Shown here one piece after another: positions 1-8,806 of a stretch of 64,000 nt of DNA (positions within the stretch are counted from its first letter, which is position 1; every line of letters begins with the position of its first letter). Location: contig DJTE01000048.1 in assembly GCA_002439165.1 (NCBI GenBank), positions 272,089 to 336,088 of the forward strand. Direction: 5' to 3'. Source of the stretch: Chryseobacterium indologenes. GTDB taxonomy: Bacteria > Bacteroidota > Bacteroidia > Flavobacteriales > Weeksellaceae. The notes under the pieces are model-generated. The model worked only from the letters and a program-made list of their open reading frames with translations. It ran no database searches and had not been told where the DNA came from. The translations under genes were made by a program, and so were the position numbers.

Positions 1-404
1 ACTGTGAAACATTAGGCCCTGAATTTGGTCTGTACACCGATCCTTACCAGAAAATGGGCTACCTGAGCGACCAGATGCTGAGAGCGGTAAGACTGGTTGT
101 AGATACAGGAATCCATACCGGAACGATGACGAGAGAAGAAGCCATTAAATACTTCCTTAGCAATATTTCCTATGATGAAGCCAGTGCCACCGCAGAAGTG
201 GAAAGATATATGGCAATGCCGGGACAGGCGCTAGGGTATAAAATCGGTTCTTTAAAGATCCGTGAGTTGAGAGATAAATACCAGAAACAGCTGGGAACAA
301 AATTCAGTCTGGCCAGCTTCCATGATGAAGTATTAAGCCAGGGATGCCTGCCGCTGGATGTTCTTGACAGAAAGATGGAGCTTTGGGCTAAGAAGCAGAA
401 ATAA
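1..404 (+). CDS. DUF885 family protein, C-terminal fragment (5' end outside window)
   Basis: The reading frame is open from the left edge of the window (first full codon at base 3) and stops with TAA at 402-404, so only about 134 C-terminal residues are visible. The segment GPEFGLYTDPYQKMGYLSDQ and the following helical part (LRAVRLVVDTGIHTGTMTREE) resemble the end of DUF885 proteins, secreted or lipoprotein alpha-helical proteins related to zinc carboxypeptidases. The HExxH-type motif expected upstream lies outside the window, so activity cannot be judged. A strong terminator follows 8 bases after the stop, so this is the last gene of its transcript. Family assignment is from memory of the conserved C-terminal pattern; the function is not established. 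Confidence 0.7.
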   Translation, partial: CETLGPEFGLYTDPYQKMGYLSDQMLRAVRLVVDTGIHTGTMTREEAIKYFLSNISYDEASATAEVERYMAMPGQALGYKIGSLKIRELRDKYQKQLGTKFSLASFHDEVLSQGCLPLDVLDRKMELWAKKQK

Positions 405-411
405 AAGAAAT

Positions 412-447
412 AAAAAAATGGGACATTTACTATGCTCCCATTTTTTT
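412..447 (+). terminator. Rho-independent terminator after the DUF885 gene
   Basis: TGGGA (419-423) pairs with TCCCA (436-440), extended by seven A (412-418) against seven T (441-447), with a 12-base loop. Confidence 0.8.
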
Positions 448-562
448 ATGTTTTTTTCAAATAGATGCCTAAATTTTATAATTTTAGCAGCAATTATTTA
501 AAGGAAAGAAGTTTAATCTGAATTTACTTTCTTTAGCCCTCAGGAACGAAAATACACTAACC

Positions 563-1135
563 ATGAAAAAAACAGGTCTCTTATTTTCTCTTTTCATCTT
601 ATTCAGTTGCAGTAAGGATCAAAAGAAAGTTTCTGAGGATCTGGGTAAAGTAACCGTTGATAGAAGTATATCGTTCCATGACACCATACAGCTCCTTTCC
701 CAATATCCTGAATTAAAACTTTTTAGTTCTGAAAAAACAGAAAACACCACGCGAACAGCTTATATTGTACAAAAGGCATCTTATTCTGATGGCTTTCACC
801 GGAAAGCATTTATCTTTGATAATTACACATGCAAAGCGACGTGTGAAAATGACACGTTGGAAATTTTACTCAATAACAACAACGGATATTTTGGAAACGG
901 AGTGCTTGTTCAGGTCTTTAACAACCAATTCCGCGTAAAAAATATTGATCCTAAAACATTGAAAGGCGAAATAAAGTTTTTCCGAAAAGGTGTCGTCAGA
1001 AAACAGCAATTGATTCTCAGCAAGAGTCATTTTCAAAAGAATGACAGCATTTACGGCTTCATCAATTATTACGGATTTATAGACAGTTTAGCAGAAAAGC
1101 ATTTCAGAGGATATTTTAAAACCATAATACAGTAA
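563..1135 (+). CDS. Hypothetical lipoprotein
   Basis: This 190-residue protein begins with a short signal peptide (MKKTGLLFSLFILFSC) ending in a lipobox-like FSC, so it is probably a lipoprotein exported to the periplasm or outer membrane. The mature part is polar and beta-rich, with two cysteines (CKATC) near residue 92, and shows no motif I recognise. It ends 2 bases before the DinB-like gene, so the two are probably co-transcribed. Function unknown. Confidence 0.6.
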   Translation: MKKTGLLFSLFILFSCSKDQKKVSEDLGKVTVDRSISFHDTIQLLSQYPELKLFSSEKTENTTRTAYIVQKASYSDGFHRKAFIFDNYTCKATCENDTLEILLNNNNGYFGNGVLVQVFNNQFRVKNIDPKTLKGEIKFFRKGVVRKQQLILSKSHFQKNDSIYGFINYYGFIDSLAEKHFRGYFKTIIQ

Positions 1136-1137
1136 AC

Positions 1138-1584
1138 ATGATCACAGAAAGCCTTAAGTCTCTTTACAACAGGGATTTAAATAAGTTAAAAGCAGAAATC
1201 GAAGCCTATCAGCATGAAGCCGTGATCTGGAAGACGGATAAAAACATCTCCAATTCCGCGGGAAATCTGTGCCTTCATCTCATTGGAAACCTCAGCCATT
1301 TTATCGGCGCGCAACTCGGAAATACCGGCTACATCAGAAACCGGGAACTTGAATTTTCCCTGAAAAACATTCCCAGATCCGAACTTACAGAAAATATTGA
1401 GGCTTTGCAGAGCATGATCAATACCGTTCTCGGTTCATTAAATCCCGAAGACCTTGAAAAGGAATATCCTCTTATTGTTTTTGAAGATAAAATGACCACA
1501 GGCTACTTTCTGATCCACCTGATTACCCATCTGGATTATCATCTGGGACAGATTAATTATCACCGGAGACTTCTGGATGTATAG
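1138..1584 (+). CDS. DinB-like / DUF1572 family protein
   Basis: The 148-residue protein fits the four-helix DinB/YfiT fold: His47 in the second helix and His131 and His135 in HLITHLDYHLGQ form the usual three-histidine metal site. Members of this superfamily include bacillithiol and mycothiol transferases and many uncharacterised proteins; despite the name they are not DNA polymerases. The substrate cannot be inferred here. It lies 2 bases after the lipoprotein gene and converges with the endonuclease III gene on the other strand. Confidence 0.75.
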   Translation: MITESLKSLYNRDLNKLKAEIEAYQHEAVIWKTDKNISNSAGNLCLHLIGNLSHFIGAQLGNTGYIRNRELEFSLKNIPRSELTENIEALQSMINTVLGSLNPEDLEKEYPLIVFEDKMTTGYFLIHLITHLDYHLGQINYHRRLLDV

Positions 1585-1612
1585 ATTGTAAAATAGGTTC
1601 TTCAGCAGGGAC

Positions 1613-2233
1613 TTATTTCTCAAACATCATCTTCGTAATAAAGTCTTTTTCGCCCTTTCCTCTTGCGGGAGAATACTCCCTGCCGTAAAAAATGATCTGA
1701 AGGTGCAGCTTATTCCACACTTCTTCCGGGAACAGTTTTTTGGCGTCTTTTTCTGTTTCCACTACATTTTTTCCTGAGGTAAGCTTCCACTGGGTCATAA
1801 GGCGGTGAATGTGCGTATCTACCGGAAAAGCAGGAAAGCCAAAGCCCTGACTCATCACAACGGAAGCTGTTTTGTGCCCTACGCCCGGAAGCGCCTCCAA
1901 TTCCTCATAAGTCTGCGGAACGATACCGTTATGTCTTTCCAGTAAGAGTTCGGCCATTCTCTTCAGGTTTTTGGCTTTTGTATTGGACAGTCCAATTTCT
2001 TTGATCAGTTCTTTGATTTCAAATTCTTCCAGTTTAGCCATTCTTTGCGGCGTTCCGGCCACGGCAAAAAGATCGGGAGTAACCTGGTTTACCTTTTTAT
2101 CCGTTGTCTGGGCAGAAAGTGCCACGGCCACCATTAAAGTGTACGGATCCGTATGATCCAATGGGATGGGGGTGGTAGGATATAATTTATCTAATTCCTG
2201 CTGAACGAGTTCGGCTCTTTGCTTTTTTGTCAT
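1613..2233 (-). CDS. nth: Endonuclease III-like DNA glycosylase/AP lyase
   Basis: Base-excision repair enzyme that removes oxidised pyrimidines. The helix-hairpin-helix LPGVGHKTA carries the catalytic Lys121, and PVDTHIHR carries the catalytic Asp139 (numbered from the Met at 2233). I chose this ATG (MTKKQRAEL) because a start at 2287 would add 18 unconserved residues and overlap the divergent peroxiredoxin gene. The protein contains no cysteine at all, so the C-terminal [4Fe-4S] loop (CX6CX2CX5C in E. coli Nth) is absent; the C-terminus reads GREYSPARGKGEKDF instead. The core fold and catalytic residues are intact, so it is probably active but without the cluster. Confidence 0.9.
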   Translation of the reverse strand: MTKKQRAELVQQELDKLYPTTPIPLDHTDPYTLMVAVALSAQTTDKKVNQVTPDLFAVAGTPQRMAKLEEFEIKELIKEIGLSNTKAKNLKRMAELLLERHNGIVPQTYEELEALPGVGHKTASVVMSQGFGFPAFPVDTHIHRLMTQWKLTSGKNVVETEKDAKKLFPEEVWNKLHLQIIFYGREYSPARGKGEKDFITKMMFEK

Positions 2234-2266
2234 GTAACCCTTAAATTTGAACAAAAATAATTCATT

Positions 2267-2716
2267 ATGTTGAAAGTTGGAGACCAATTACCGGAATTTG
2301 AAGGTGTAAATCAGGATGAAAAAACGATATCCTCATCAAAATTAATCGGGAAGAAGCTGGTTGTTTTCTTTTATCCGCAGGCTAATACTCCGACGTGTAC
2401 CGTGGAAGCCTGTAATCTGAGCGATAATTATGCAAAGCTTAAAAAAGCAGGATTTCAGCTTTTGGGAGTGAGCGGAGATACCGTAAAAAAACAGAAAAAC
2501 TTCCACAGCAAGTTTGCTTTCCCCTATGACCTTATCGCCGACGAAAGCCATGATATTATCGAGAAATTCGGGGTATGGCAGGAGAAAAAAACATTCGGAA
2601 AAACCTATATGGGAATTGTAAGAACTACTTTTATTTTTGATGAAAAGGGTATCTGTACAAGGGTGATTGAAAAAGTGACTTCAAAAACGGCTGCTGAACA
2701 GATTCTGGAAGGATAA
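2267..2716 (+). CDS. bcp: Thioredoxin-dependent peroxiredoxin (Bcp/PrxQ type)
   Basis: This 149-residue cytosolic peroxidase reduces H2O2 and organic peroxides. FFYPQANTPTCTVEACN holds the peroxidatic Cys44 and the resolving Cys49 five residues later, the arrangement of the atypical 2-Cys PrxQ/Bcp class. The length matches the family. It is divergent from nth; the promoters must lie in the short gap of about 30 bases between 2233 and 2267. An oxidative-repair gene beside a peroxide scavenger makes functional sense, though this is only context. Confidence 0.92.
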   Translation: MLKVGDQLPEFEGVNQDEKTISSSKLIGKKLVVFFYPQANTPTCTVEACNLSDNYAKLKKAGFQLLGVSGDTVKKQKNFHSKFAFPYDLIADESHDIIEKFGVWQEKKTFGKTYMGIVRTTFIFDEKGICTRVIEKVTSKTAAEQILEG

Positions 2717-2735
2717 TTTAATTAAAACGTCATGT

Positions 2736-3206
2736 ATGCTGATCAAAAATCTTATCATTCTTTTATCCATCTTCTTTTGCGGTTATTTAAGTTCGCAAAA
2801 GCTTAATGATGAGATTTTCATTTACCAGCTGAAATCTGAGAAAAAAATCGAAAACACGAAAAGTTTAAGGTATGAAACGATTCATGGTCGTTTAAAACCC
2901 GGGCATCTCCTCAATGATTTTGAAAAAGATTTAATAAAGTTCGGTTATATAAAGGTTGAGCATAAAAAGAAGCGACAGATTTCTGAAAAGATCAATTCTC
3001 TTAAAGAAGGCAGAAACAATTATGAAACCGCCTGTCTGAAAACTTACAGAGATATTTTAATTTACAAAAACCGGAATGGCAAGATCTTTAAGGTTATTAA
3101 AATTTGTACATCCTGCTATTCCAATCAGGTTATTACTCCAGAAAGAGAATCTGAATTACTGATGAATTTTGCGGATTATGATTATTTGCAGGAATTATTG
3201 AGGTAA
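2736..3206 (+). CDS. Hypothetical secreted protein
   Basis: A 156-residue protein with an N-terminal hydrophobic signal (LIILLSIFFCGYLSSQ) and probable cleavage after SSQ. The mature part is basic (KKKRQISEKI near residue 70) and has three cysteines, two of them as CTSC near residue 129. No family was recognised. It follows bcp by 19 bases and may be its co-transcribed neighbour. Start ATG 2736; an ATG at 2732 is in another frame. Confidence 0.55.
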   Translation: MLIKNLIILLSIFFCGYLSSQKLNDEIFIYQLKSEKKIENTKSLRYETIHGRLKPGHLLNDFEKDLIKFGYIKVEHKKKRQISEKINSLKEGRNNYETACLKTYRDILIYKNRNGKIFKVIKICTSCYSNQVITPERESELLMNFADYDYLQELLR

Positions 3207-3211
3207 ACTCT

Positions 3212-3745
3212 TTATTCTGTTTCATAATACATCAGCTCCTCGTCGTCTTCGGGAAGCGTTACATATCCTTTACGCTGAAGTCCCAGTTTTTCAATCAGTT
3301 TCTGGGAAGAAAAGTTATCTTTCGAGGTAATGGCAGAAATTTTCTTCAGGCCGAAATCATCCATTCCGATAGATTTTACTTTTGCTGCTGCTTCGTAAGC
3401 ATATCCTTTACCTTCAAAATCTTCCAGTAGAGAGAATCCTATGTCCATCACTTCCAGTCCTTCCCTTTCAAAGATTCCTACTCCTCCTATTTTCGTGTTG
3501 CTGTCCCGGATAATAATGGTATAATTTCCAAAGCCCAGTTTTTCAAACTGGGGGCAGAATCTGTTTTTGATATATTCTTCCGCATCGGTAAGCGTCTTGA
3601 TATTACGGTCTCCGATAAATCTGATAAATTTGGGGCTGTTGTAGAGATCAAAGACAAGATCACGGTCTTCCACAGACATCGGACGGAGAATCAGTCTTTC
3701 TGTTCCGTAGGTATTATCTGCTTTTGGATGTTTTTTTGGAGTCAT
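3212..3745 (-). CDS. GNAT family N-acetyltransferase (RimJ/RimL type)
   Basis: The 177-residue protein begins with TERLILRPMSVEDRDLVF, the usual beta1-alpha1 start of RimJ/RimL-type acetyltransferases. The acetyl-CoA pyrophosphate-binding signature is in LLEDFEGKGYAYEAA, and EKLGL near residue 155 is the typical final helix. The substrate is unknown; relatives modify ribosomal protein N-termini or small amines. Its start overlaps the end of the upstream secreted-protein gene by 32 bases, which suggests translational coupling. Confidence 0.85.
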   Translation of the reverse strand: MTPKKHPKADNTYGTERLILRPMSVEDRDLVFDLYNSPKFIRFIGDRNIKTLTDAEEYIKNRFCPQFEKLGFGNYTIIIRDSNTKIGGVGIFEREGLEVMDIGFSLLEDFEGKGYAYEAAAKVKSIGMDDFGLKKISAITSKDNFSSQKLIEKLGLQRKGYVTLPEDDEELMYYETE

Positions 3746-4379
3746 CTTTCGGTTCTTCTTTTTTCTGGATTTTCAAAAGCCTCGGATTATTCGGGCATTT
3801 CTTATTGTAAAGTTCAATATAGTTTCCGTTGTCTTTTATATTGGAAACAGCTCCGGTGGACTTATTGACGGTCAGGGCGTAATGAGTTTTCCGGTAAGGA
3901 CATTCTTTGGAAGTCAGTTTTCCAAGCTCCAGATAGTAATTTGAAGAGTCCTGGTAATAATTTCCAGCAAGATCCGCAAATTCCTCGTCTACTATATAAC
4001 CGTCTGTTGCAAGCACAATGGCAGCTTCTTCAGCATTATCAATTTTTCCCACGAAACTCTTCAGGGCCTCCAGGTCGGCAATGTAACTGATCTTTCCACC
4101 CGAAGAATAGGCAATATAATAAAAACTGTCTTCACTGGGAACCAGATTAAATCCTGAAAATTGCGGGGTATACTCTATTTTCCCTCCGGATTTCTTTATT
4201 TCCTGGTTTTTCCCATAGCTGTTGTATACCAACACCCATGAATCTACTTTGCTATTGGGACTGATATACTGTAAAATTCCGGAAATGCCCGGAAACTTTG
4301 TCTTTTTCTCCTGAGCAGAGCCAAGAACTCCTGAAAACAGAAAAATAAAAGCGATGGTTCGTGTTGCAGTTTTTATCAT
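3714..4379 (-). CDS. Hypothetical secreted protein
   Basis: A 221-residue protein with a clear signal peptide (TIAFIFLFSGVLGSAQ), so periplasmic or cell-surface. The mature region is tyrosine-rich (YYQDSSNYYLELG) and ends in a strongly basic, lysine-rich tail (KKEEPKDDSKKTSKSR). No domain was recognised. It is first in a probable two-gene unit with the GNAT enzyme, whose start lies inside its 3' end. Function unknown. Confidence 0.6.
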   Translation of the reverse strand: MIKTATRTIAFIFLFSGVLGSAQEKKTKFPGISGILQYISPNSKVDSWVLVYNSYGKNQEIKKSGGKIEYTPQFSGFNLVPSEDSFYYIAYSSGGKISYIADLEALKSFVGKIDNAEEAAIVLATDGYIVDEEFADLAGNYYQDSSNYYLELGKLTSKECPYRKTHYALTVNKSTGAVSNIKDNGNYIELYNKKCPNNPRLLKIQKKEEPKDDSKKTSKSR

Positions 4380-4416
4380 AATCTTAAAATCAGCAGAAAG
4401 TATACCAACTTACATT

Positions 4417-5499
4417 TTACATAAACTTATCTCCTTTCCTGAAACTTTTTAAGTCAAGGACATAATCTTTGATCAGCTGATCGTTGTCTCTCGGACAGAT
4501 CAGCAGAGCTTTGTCTGTATCTACCACTATATAATTCTCCAGCCCGTCGATAATAACCGCTTTATTATTATTTTTCAGACGGATAATATTTCCTTTTGAA
4601 TTGTAAGCCAGTAAATGTTTCAGTTTTACTGCATTTCCGTCCTTATCTTTTTCGGTATTCTCATAAACGGAAGTCCAGGTTCCAAGATCGCTCCATCCCA
4701 GGTCTGAAGGGATTACATATACATTTTTGGCTTTTTCCAGTATTCCGTTATCAATGGAAATCTTCTGAACTTTCGGGTAAATAAGCTCAATACAGTTATT
4801 TTCTTTTTCAGAATTGTATTCACAGGCCATAAAATGCTGCATCATTTCAGGAAGATACATTTCAAATGCATGATGAATACTCTTCACATTCCAGATGAAT
4901 ATTCCTGCATTCCACAGGAAGTCCCCACTTTCCAGGAAGCTTTGGGCAATTTCCAGAATGGGTTTTTCAGTAAATGTTTTTACTTTAAAATATTCCGATC
5001 CTTTCTTTTCTACAAACTGAATGTATCCATAGCCCGTATCAGGTCTTGTAGGGGTAATTCCCAGTGTCACAAGATAATCATTCTTTGATGCCAGATCAAA
5101 GGCCAGTTCTACTTTCTCCAAGAATATTTCTTCCTTCAGGATCAGATGATCCGCCGGCAGCACAATCATGGTAGCATCGGGATTGATTTCAGCAATCTTA
5201 TTGGCCATGTACAGATTACATGCCGCCGTATTTTTCATCAGAGGTTCGCCCACGATATTCTCTTCAGGAATTTCCGGAAGCTGCTGATGGGAAAGCGCTA
5301 CATATTCTTTATTCGTGATCACGAATATATGTTCTTTAGGGATGATCCTGCTGATTCTGTCATATGTCTGCTGAATCATGGTGCGTCCTGTCCCTAAAAT
5401 ATCCTGAAACTGTTTTGGAAATTTCTGCGTACTCATTGGCCAGAACCGGCTTCCGATTCCTCCCGCCATAATAACGCAGTATCTATCTGATTTTAACAT
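4417..5499 (-). CDS. manC: Mannose-1-phosphate guanylyltransferase
   Basis: Makes GDP-mannose from mannose-1-phosphate and GTP for surface glycans. The nucleotidyltransferase signature is at residues 11-30 (MAGGIGSRFWPMSTQKFPKQ), and GDFLWNAGIFIWN and LGWSDLGTW are further hallmarks. At 360 residues it is the short type without the C-terminal phosphomannose isomerase domain of bifunctional enzymes. Its start overlaps the SprT-like gene by 7 bases, so they form one transcript. The product probably feeds glycosyltransferases such as those at 9.4-12.9 kb. Confidence 0.92.
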   Translation of the reverse strand: MLKSDRYCVIMAGGIGSRFWPMSTQKFPKQFQDILGTGRTMIQQTYDRISRIIPKEHIFVITNKEYVALSHQQLPEIPEENIVGEPLMKNTAACNLYMANKIAEINPDATMIVLPADHLILKEEIFLEKVELAFDLASKNDYLVTLGITPTRPDTGYGYIQFVEKKGSEYFKVKTFTEKPILEIAQSFLESGDFLWNAGIFIWNVKSIHHAFEMYLPEMMQHFMACEYNSEKENNCIELIYPKVQKISIDNGILEKAKNVYVIPSDLGWSDLGTWTSVYENTEKDKDGNAVKLKHLLAYNSKGNIIRLKNNNKAVIIDGLENYIVVDTDKALLICPRDNDQLIKDYVLDLKSFRKGDKFM

Positions 5500-6092
5500 T
5501 CTTGCCTACATTTTTCAACCCTAGCCAAAGGCTTGAAAGAATACTTTCTCCCAGTAGCCAGATTCTTACAAAGATAGTTTTTTTTAATCAGACCTTCTAA
5601 TAAATACTTTTCGTTGCGGTACATAAAGAAATCACCCTTCTGGAGCTCTTCAACAAAACAAAGCCTATCATCCTGTTTTTCAGTATGAAAATACTTTACC
5701 AGATCAGGGCTCGCCATGAAGTTGGCCTTGGGGGATTTTGAAAATTTTACGATGATTGGCCTTAGCTCTTCATCATATACCTCAAGGCTTTCCAGAAGCA
5801 TATTTCTGAAGACTTCTTTCCATTCGCTGCCGTGAGGGGAAATTTTTCTTCCGTATTTCTCAAAGGCAATCAGGTGTGCCAGTTCATGAGTAAGGACAAA
5901 GAAAAACAGAGGTGGGGTAAGTGTAGAGTTTACGGTTATTTCATGGGAATTATCGGGCAGTTTCCTGTAATCACCCAATTTGGAATTCCTGTTACGTGTT
6001 ACTTTTATATGAATATAATAATCTGCAAACCAGTCTTTTAAGTATTTAAGTGTATTTTGAGGTAAATATTTTTCTAATGATTGAATCGGCAT
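5493..6092 (-). CDS. SprT-like domain zinc metalloprotein
   Basis: The 199-residue protein carries THELAHL near residue 69 and a third ligand candidate in SPHGSEWKEVF, the HExxH...H arrangement of SprT/Spartan-like metallopeptidases. A C-terminal part with two cysteines (LCKNL and EKCRQEC at the end) could form the small zinc-binding segment seen in SprT proteins. Eukaryotic Spartan cleaves DNA-protein crosslinks; the role of bacterial SprT-like proteins is unproven. It lies directly after the TolC-like gene (1-base gap) and before manC. Confidence 0.8.
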   Translation of the reverse strand: MPIQSLEKYLPQNTLKYLKDWFADYYIHIKVTRNRNSKLGDYRKLPDNSHEITVNSTLTPPLFFFVLTHELAHLIAFEKYGRKISPHGSEWKEVFRNMLLESLEVYDEELRPIIVKFSKSPKANFMASPDLVKYFHTEKQDDRLCFVEELQKGDFFMYRNEKYLLEGLIKKNYLCKNLATGRKYSFKPLARVEKCRQEC

Positions 6093-6093
6093 T

Positions 6094-7419
6094 TTATAAG
6101 CTTAATGGGATGCCCGCATAGAAACTCAGCAGTTTAAGGCTGAAAAGATAGTTGTATTTTGCCTGTGCAACTGATCCCTGTGCGTTTGCATAATTATTTC
6201 TGGCAACATTCACGTCATAAATCGTCGTTCTTCCTGCAGCATAGCTTTTATCGGCAAATTCCAAAGCCAGCTTTGTGCTTTTTTCTGCTTCCACGGCAGA
6301 TAAATAAGTTTCATAATTGGCATCTGCATCAAACTGGGCTTTCTGAACATTCTGTCTTACAGTCTGCTTCTGCTGTTCCAGTGTGTTTTTGGCAATGCTT
6401 TCATTGATTCTTGACTGCTCTACCTGTAATTTCGTTATTCCTTTATTAAAAATAGGTACGTTAAGTGACAGTCCTACATTTTGTCCGAACTGATCACTGT
6501 ATTGCTGGAAAAAACCCGGTTGTGCAAGTCTTTCCTGGCCTTTTGAGATCTGATAGTTATAGAAAGTGCTAAGTCCGGCACTGGCTGTAAGGGTAGGCCA
6601 AAAAGCCGTTTTGCTCACCTCTGTCTGGGCTTCCGCAGATCTTATCCTGCTTTCTGCCGCTTTGATCTGCGGCTGTATTTCATAGGCCGTAGCAAGAACC
6701 TCATCTGCTGTTATCAGTTGTGAATCCAACGTTTCAGGAACGTTTACATTTTCCACATCAAAATCCTTATAGTCAGGCAGCTGTAAAAGCTGGGCAATAG
6801 CAAATAATGCTCTTCCTACCTCAATCTCCGCTTTTTTAAGATTCTGCTTTTCTCTGGCCAGTGCAGCCTCTGCTTCTGCTAAAACCGTTTGAGCCGTAGT
6901 TCCGACTTCAGTCGTTATTTTGGCCCTGTCATACTGTTTTTGAGCATTTTCCATTGCGCTTTGAGAAATCTTAACAATCTCTTTATTCAACAGGGCAGTC
7001 AGGTATTGCTGGGCAATCTGAAGCGAAATATCATTTTTAATGGTCTCAATATCATATTGGCTTGCTTCTACATCAAACTGAGCTTTTCTGACGCTTTTTT
7101 CCAGTCTTCCGTTATTATATACCAATATATCCGCTCCTACCCCTACACTGTTATTAAATCTGTCGTTTCTGAAACTTCCCGCACCTAATGAAGCCTGTCC
7201 GAAACTTACCCCGTTCGACATATTTGCCGACAAAGTAGGCAGATACCCGTTTTTAGCGATTTTAAGGCTGGCATCCTGTGACTGTTTGTTATACTGATTT
7301 TGGACAACCTGAAGATTATGCTCCACGGCATAATCCACACATTCTTTTAAGGACCATTTCTTCTGGGCGCTGAGTCCCAGACAGCTTAATCCAAAAATGA
7401 TAATCCAAACTTTTTTCAT
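6094..7419 (-). CDS. TolC family outer membrane efflux protein
   Basis: Outer membrane channel subunit of a tripartite exporter or type I secretion system. The signal peptide is MKKVWIIIFGLSCLGLSAQ; this start at 7419 is preferred over an upstream one that adds ten residues before the signal. KKWSLKECVDYAVEHNLQV is the usual first repeat of the OEP family, and the two long helical repeats (around residues 60-215 and 250-430) are rich in Ala, Gln and Glu with QVEQSRINES-type coiled-coil faces. About 441 residues is normal. No membrane fusion protein or inner membrane pump lies next to it in this window. Confidence 0.9.
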   Translation of the reverse strand: MKKVWIIIFGLSCLGLSAQKKWSLKECVDYAVEHNLQVVQNQYNKQSQDASLKIAKNGYLPTLSANMSNGVSFGQASLGAGSFRNDRFNNSVGVGADILVYNNGRLEKSVRKAQFDVEASQYDIETIKNDISLQIAQQYLTALLNKEIVKISQSAMENAQKQYDRAKITTEVGTTAQTVLAEAEAALAREKQNLKKAEIEVGRALFAIAQLLQLPDYKDFDVENVNVPETLDSQLITADEVLATAYEIQPQIKAAESRIRSAEAQTEVSKTAFWPTLTASAGLSTFYNYQISKGQERLAQPGFFQQYSDQFGQNVGLSLNVPIFNKGITKLQVEQSRINESIAKNTLEQQKQTVRQNVQKAQFDADANYETYLSAVEAEKSTKLALEFADKSYAAGRTTIYDVNVARNNYANAQGSVAQAKYNYLFSLKLLSFYAGIPLSL

Positions 7420-7517
7420 ATTAAGAATTTTCCATATTAGACGTACCAAATATAAAAAAGTTACACTTTAAAAAAATTATTGTTTCATGTTATTAAAACT
7501 TTTGAGAATTTTGCATC

Positions 7518-8762
7518 ATGACACATGAACAATACCGGGAAGCAGTAGACTGGCTTTTCGTACAGGCTCCCAATTATCAGATTGACGGACAGAAGGCGTA
7601 CAAGCCCGGTCTGGACAATATCAGCAGGCTCTGCGCCTTCTTTGGAAATCCCCAGGAAAAGATCCGGTGTATTCACATCGGAGGTACCAACGGAAAAGGA
7701 TCTTCAAGCAATATGCTTGCCTCTGTGCTTCAGGAAGCAGGGTATAAAGTAGGATTATACAATTCCCCTCACCTTATCGACTTCACGGAACGCATTAAAG
7801 TGAACGGAGCTAACTGTGATAAAGAGTTTGTTTATGAATTTATCCAAAAGCTTAAAAACCTCCCGGAAGATATCCGTCCGTCATTTTTTGAGTTCACCAC
7901 GATTATGGCTTTTGAATATTTTTATCAGAAAAAGGTAGATTTTGCCATCATTGAAGTGGGATTGGGAGGAAGACTGGATTCCACAAACATTATAAGACCT
8001 TTGGTTTCGGCCATTACCAACGTACAGCTGGATCATCAGAATATTCTGGGCGACACCATTGAAGAAATTGCAGCAGAAAAAGCCGGAATTATCAAAAACG
8101 GCATTCCCATCATTTCCGGGGATGAAAACGAAAAGGTAAAAAAGATACTTCAACATAAAGCCGGTGAGGAAAAAGCCCCGTTCATTGATGCAACATCTAT
8201 ACAGCCGGATCTTAAATCTGATCTTCAGGGAAACTATCAGCAGAAAAACATCCGCGTTGTACTGGCCGTTATTTCAGAGTTGAAAAAACTGAATATCCCC
8301 ATTTCCGATGAAAATAGTAAGCTGGGGCTGTTGAATGTTCATAGAAATACCGGATTCATCGGCCGTTGGTATGAATTTTCCAAAAATCCGCTTACCATCT
8401 GTGACACCGGGCACAATCAGGCGGGACTGGAGTATGTTTTTTCACAGCTCAATAGCATTAACAGGCATAAACACGTGGTTCTGGGTTTCGTAAATGATAA
8501 AAAAATAGATGAAGTGATGGCTCTCCTTCCGGAAAATTCAGAATTTTATTTCGCCAAACCTTCCATCAACAGGGGAAGACATCCTCAGGATTACGAAAAT
8601 CTGCTCAAGGAAGCGAAAATTTTTTATAAAATTTTTGATTCGGTACAGGAAGCGTATCTCTCTGCAAAAGAACGATGTACAAATGAAGAAATGATTTTTA
8701 TCGGCGGAAGCAACTTTGTTGTCGGAGAATTTTTAGAAAAAAATTTGCAAGTATCCGAATAA
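7518..8762 (+). CDS. folC: Folylpolyglutamate synthase / dihydrofolate synthase
   Basis: Adds glutamate to (dihydro)folates using ATP. The Mur-ligase-type P-loop GGTNGKGSSSNM is near residue 53, followed by YNSPHLIDFTERIKVNG (the folate-binding signature), the metal/ATP segment EVGLGGRLDSTN, and the second domain with DTGHNQAGL. At 414 residues it is a full-length FolC. Its last codons overlap the -33 box of the promoter for the tRNA-Val pair immediately downstream. Confidence 0.95.
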   Translation: MTHEQYREAVDWLFVQAPNYQIDGQKAYKPGLDNISRLCAFFGNPQEKIRCIHIGGTNGKGSSSNMLASVLQEAGYKVGLYNSPHLIDFTERIKVNGANCDKEFVYEFIQKLKNLPEDIRPSFFEFTTIMAFEYFYQKKVDFAIIEVGLGGRLDSTNIIRPLVSAITNVQLDHQNILGDTIEEIAAEKAGIIKNGIPIISGDENEKVKKILQHKAGEEKAPFIDATSIQPDLKSDLQGNYQQKNIRVVLAVISELKKLNIPISDENSKLGLLNVHRNTGFIGRWYEFSKNPLTICDTGHNQAGLEYVFSQLNSINRHKHVVLGFVNDKKIDEVMALLPENSEFYFAKPSINRGRHPQDYENLLKEAKIFYKIFDSVQEAYLSAKERCTNEEMIFIGGSNFVVGEFLEKNLQVSE

Positions 8763-8774
8763 GTCGTATATTTG
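8744..8774 (+). promoter_or_regulatory. Bacteroidota-type promoter of the tRNA-Val pair
   Basis: TTTG (8744-8747), a 19-base spacer and TATATTTG (8767-8774) match the TTTG-N19-TAnnTTTG pattern of the Bacteroidota primary sigma factor exactly. The -33 box lies inside the end of folC. The first tRNA starts 33 bases after the -7 box. Confidence 0.85.
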
Positions 8775-8806
8775 CACCACTCTAATCGAGGAAACAAAAG
8801 ATAAGA

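Noticed and set aside
8473..8478. CACGTG core in folC (and another in clpC near 15256) as further parS sites
   Set aside because: Only the central six bases match; the flanks lack TGTTT and AAACA, so they are not parS.
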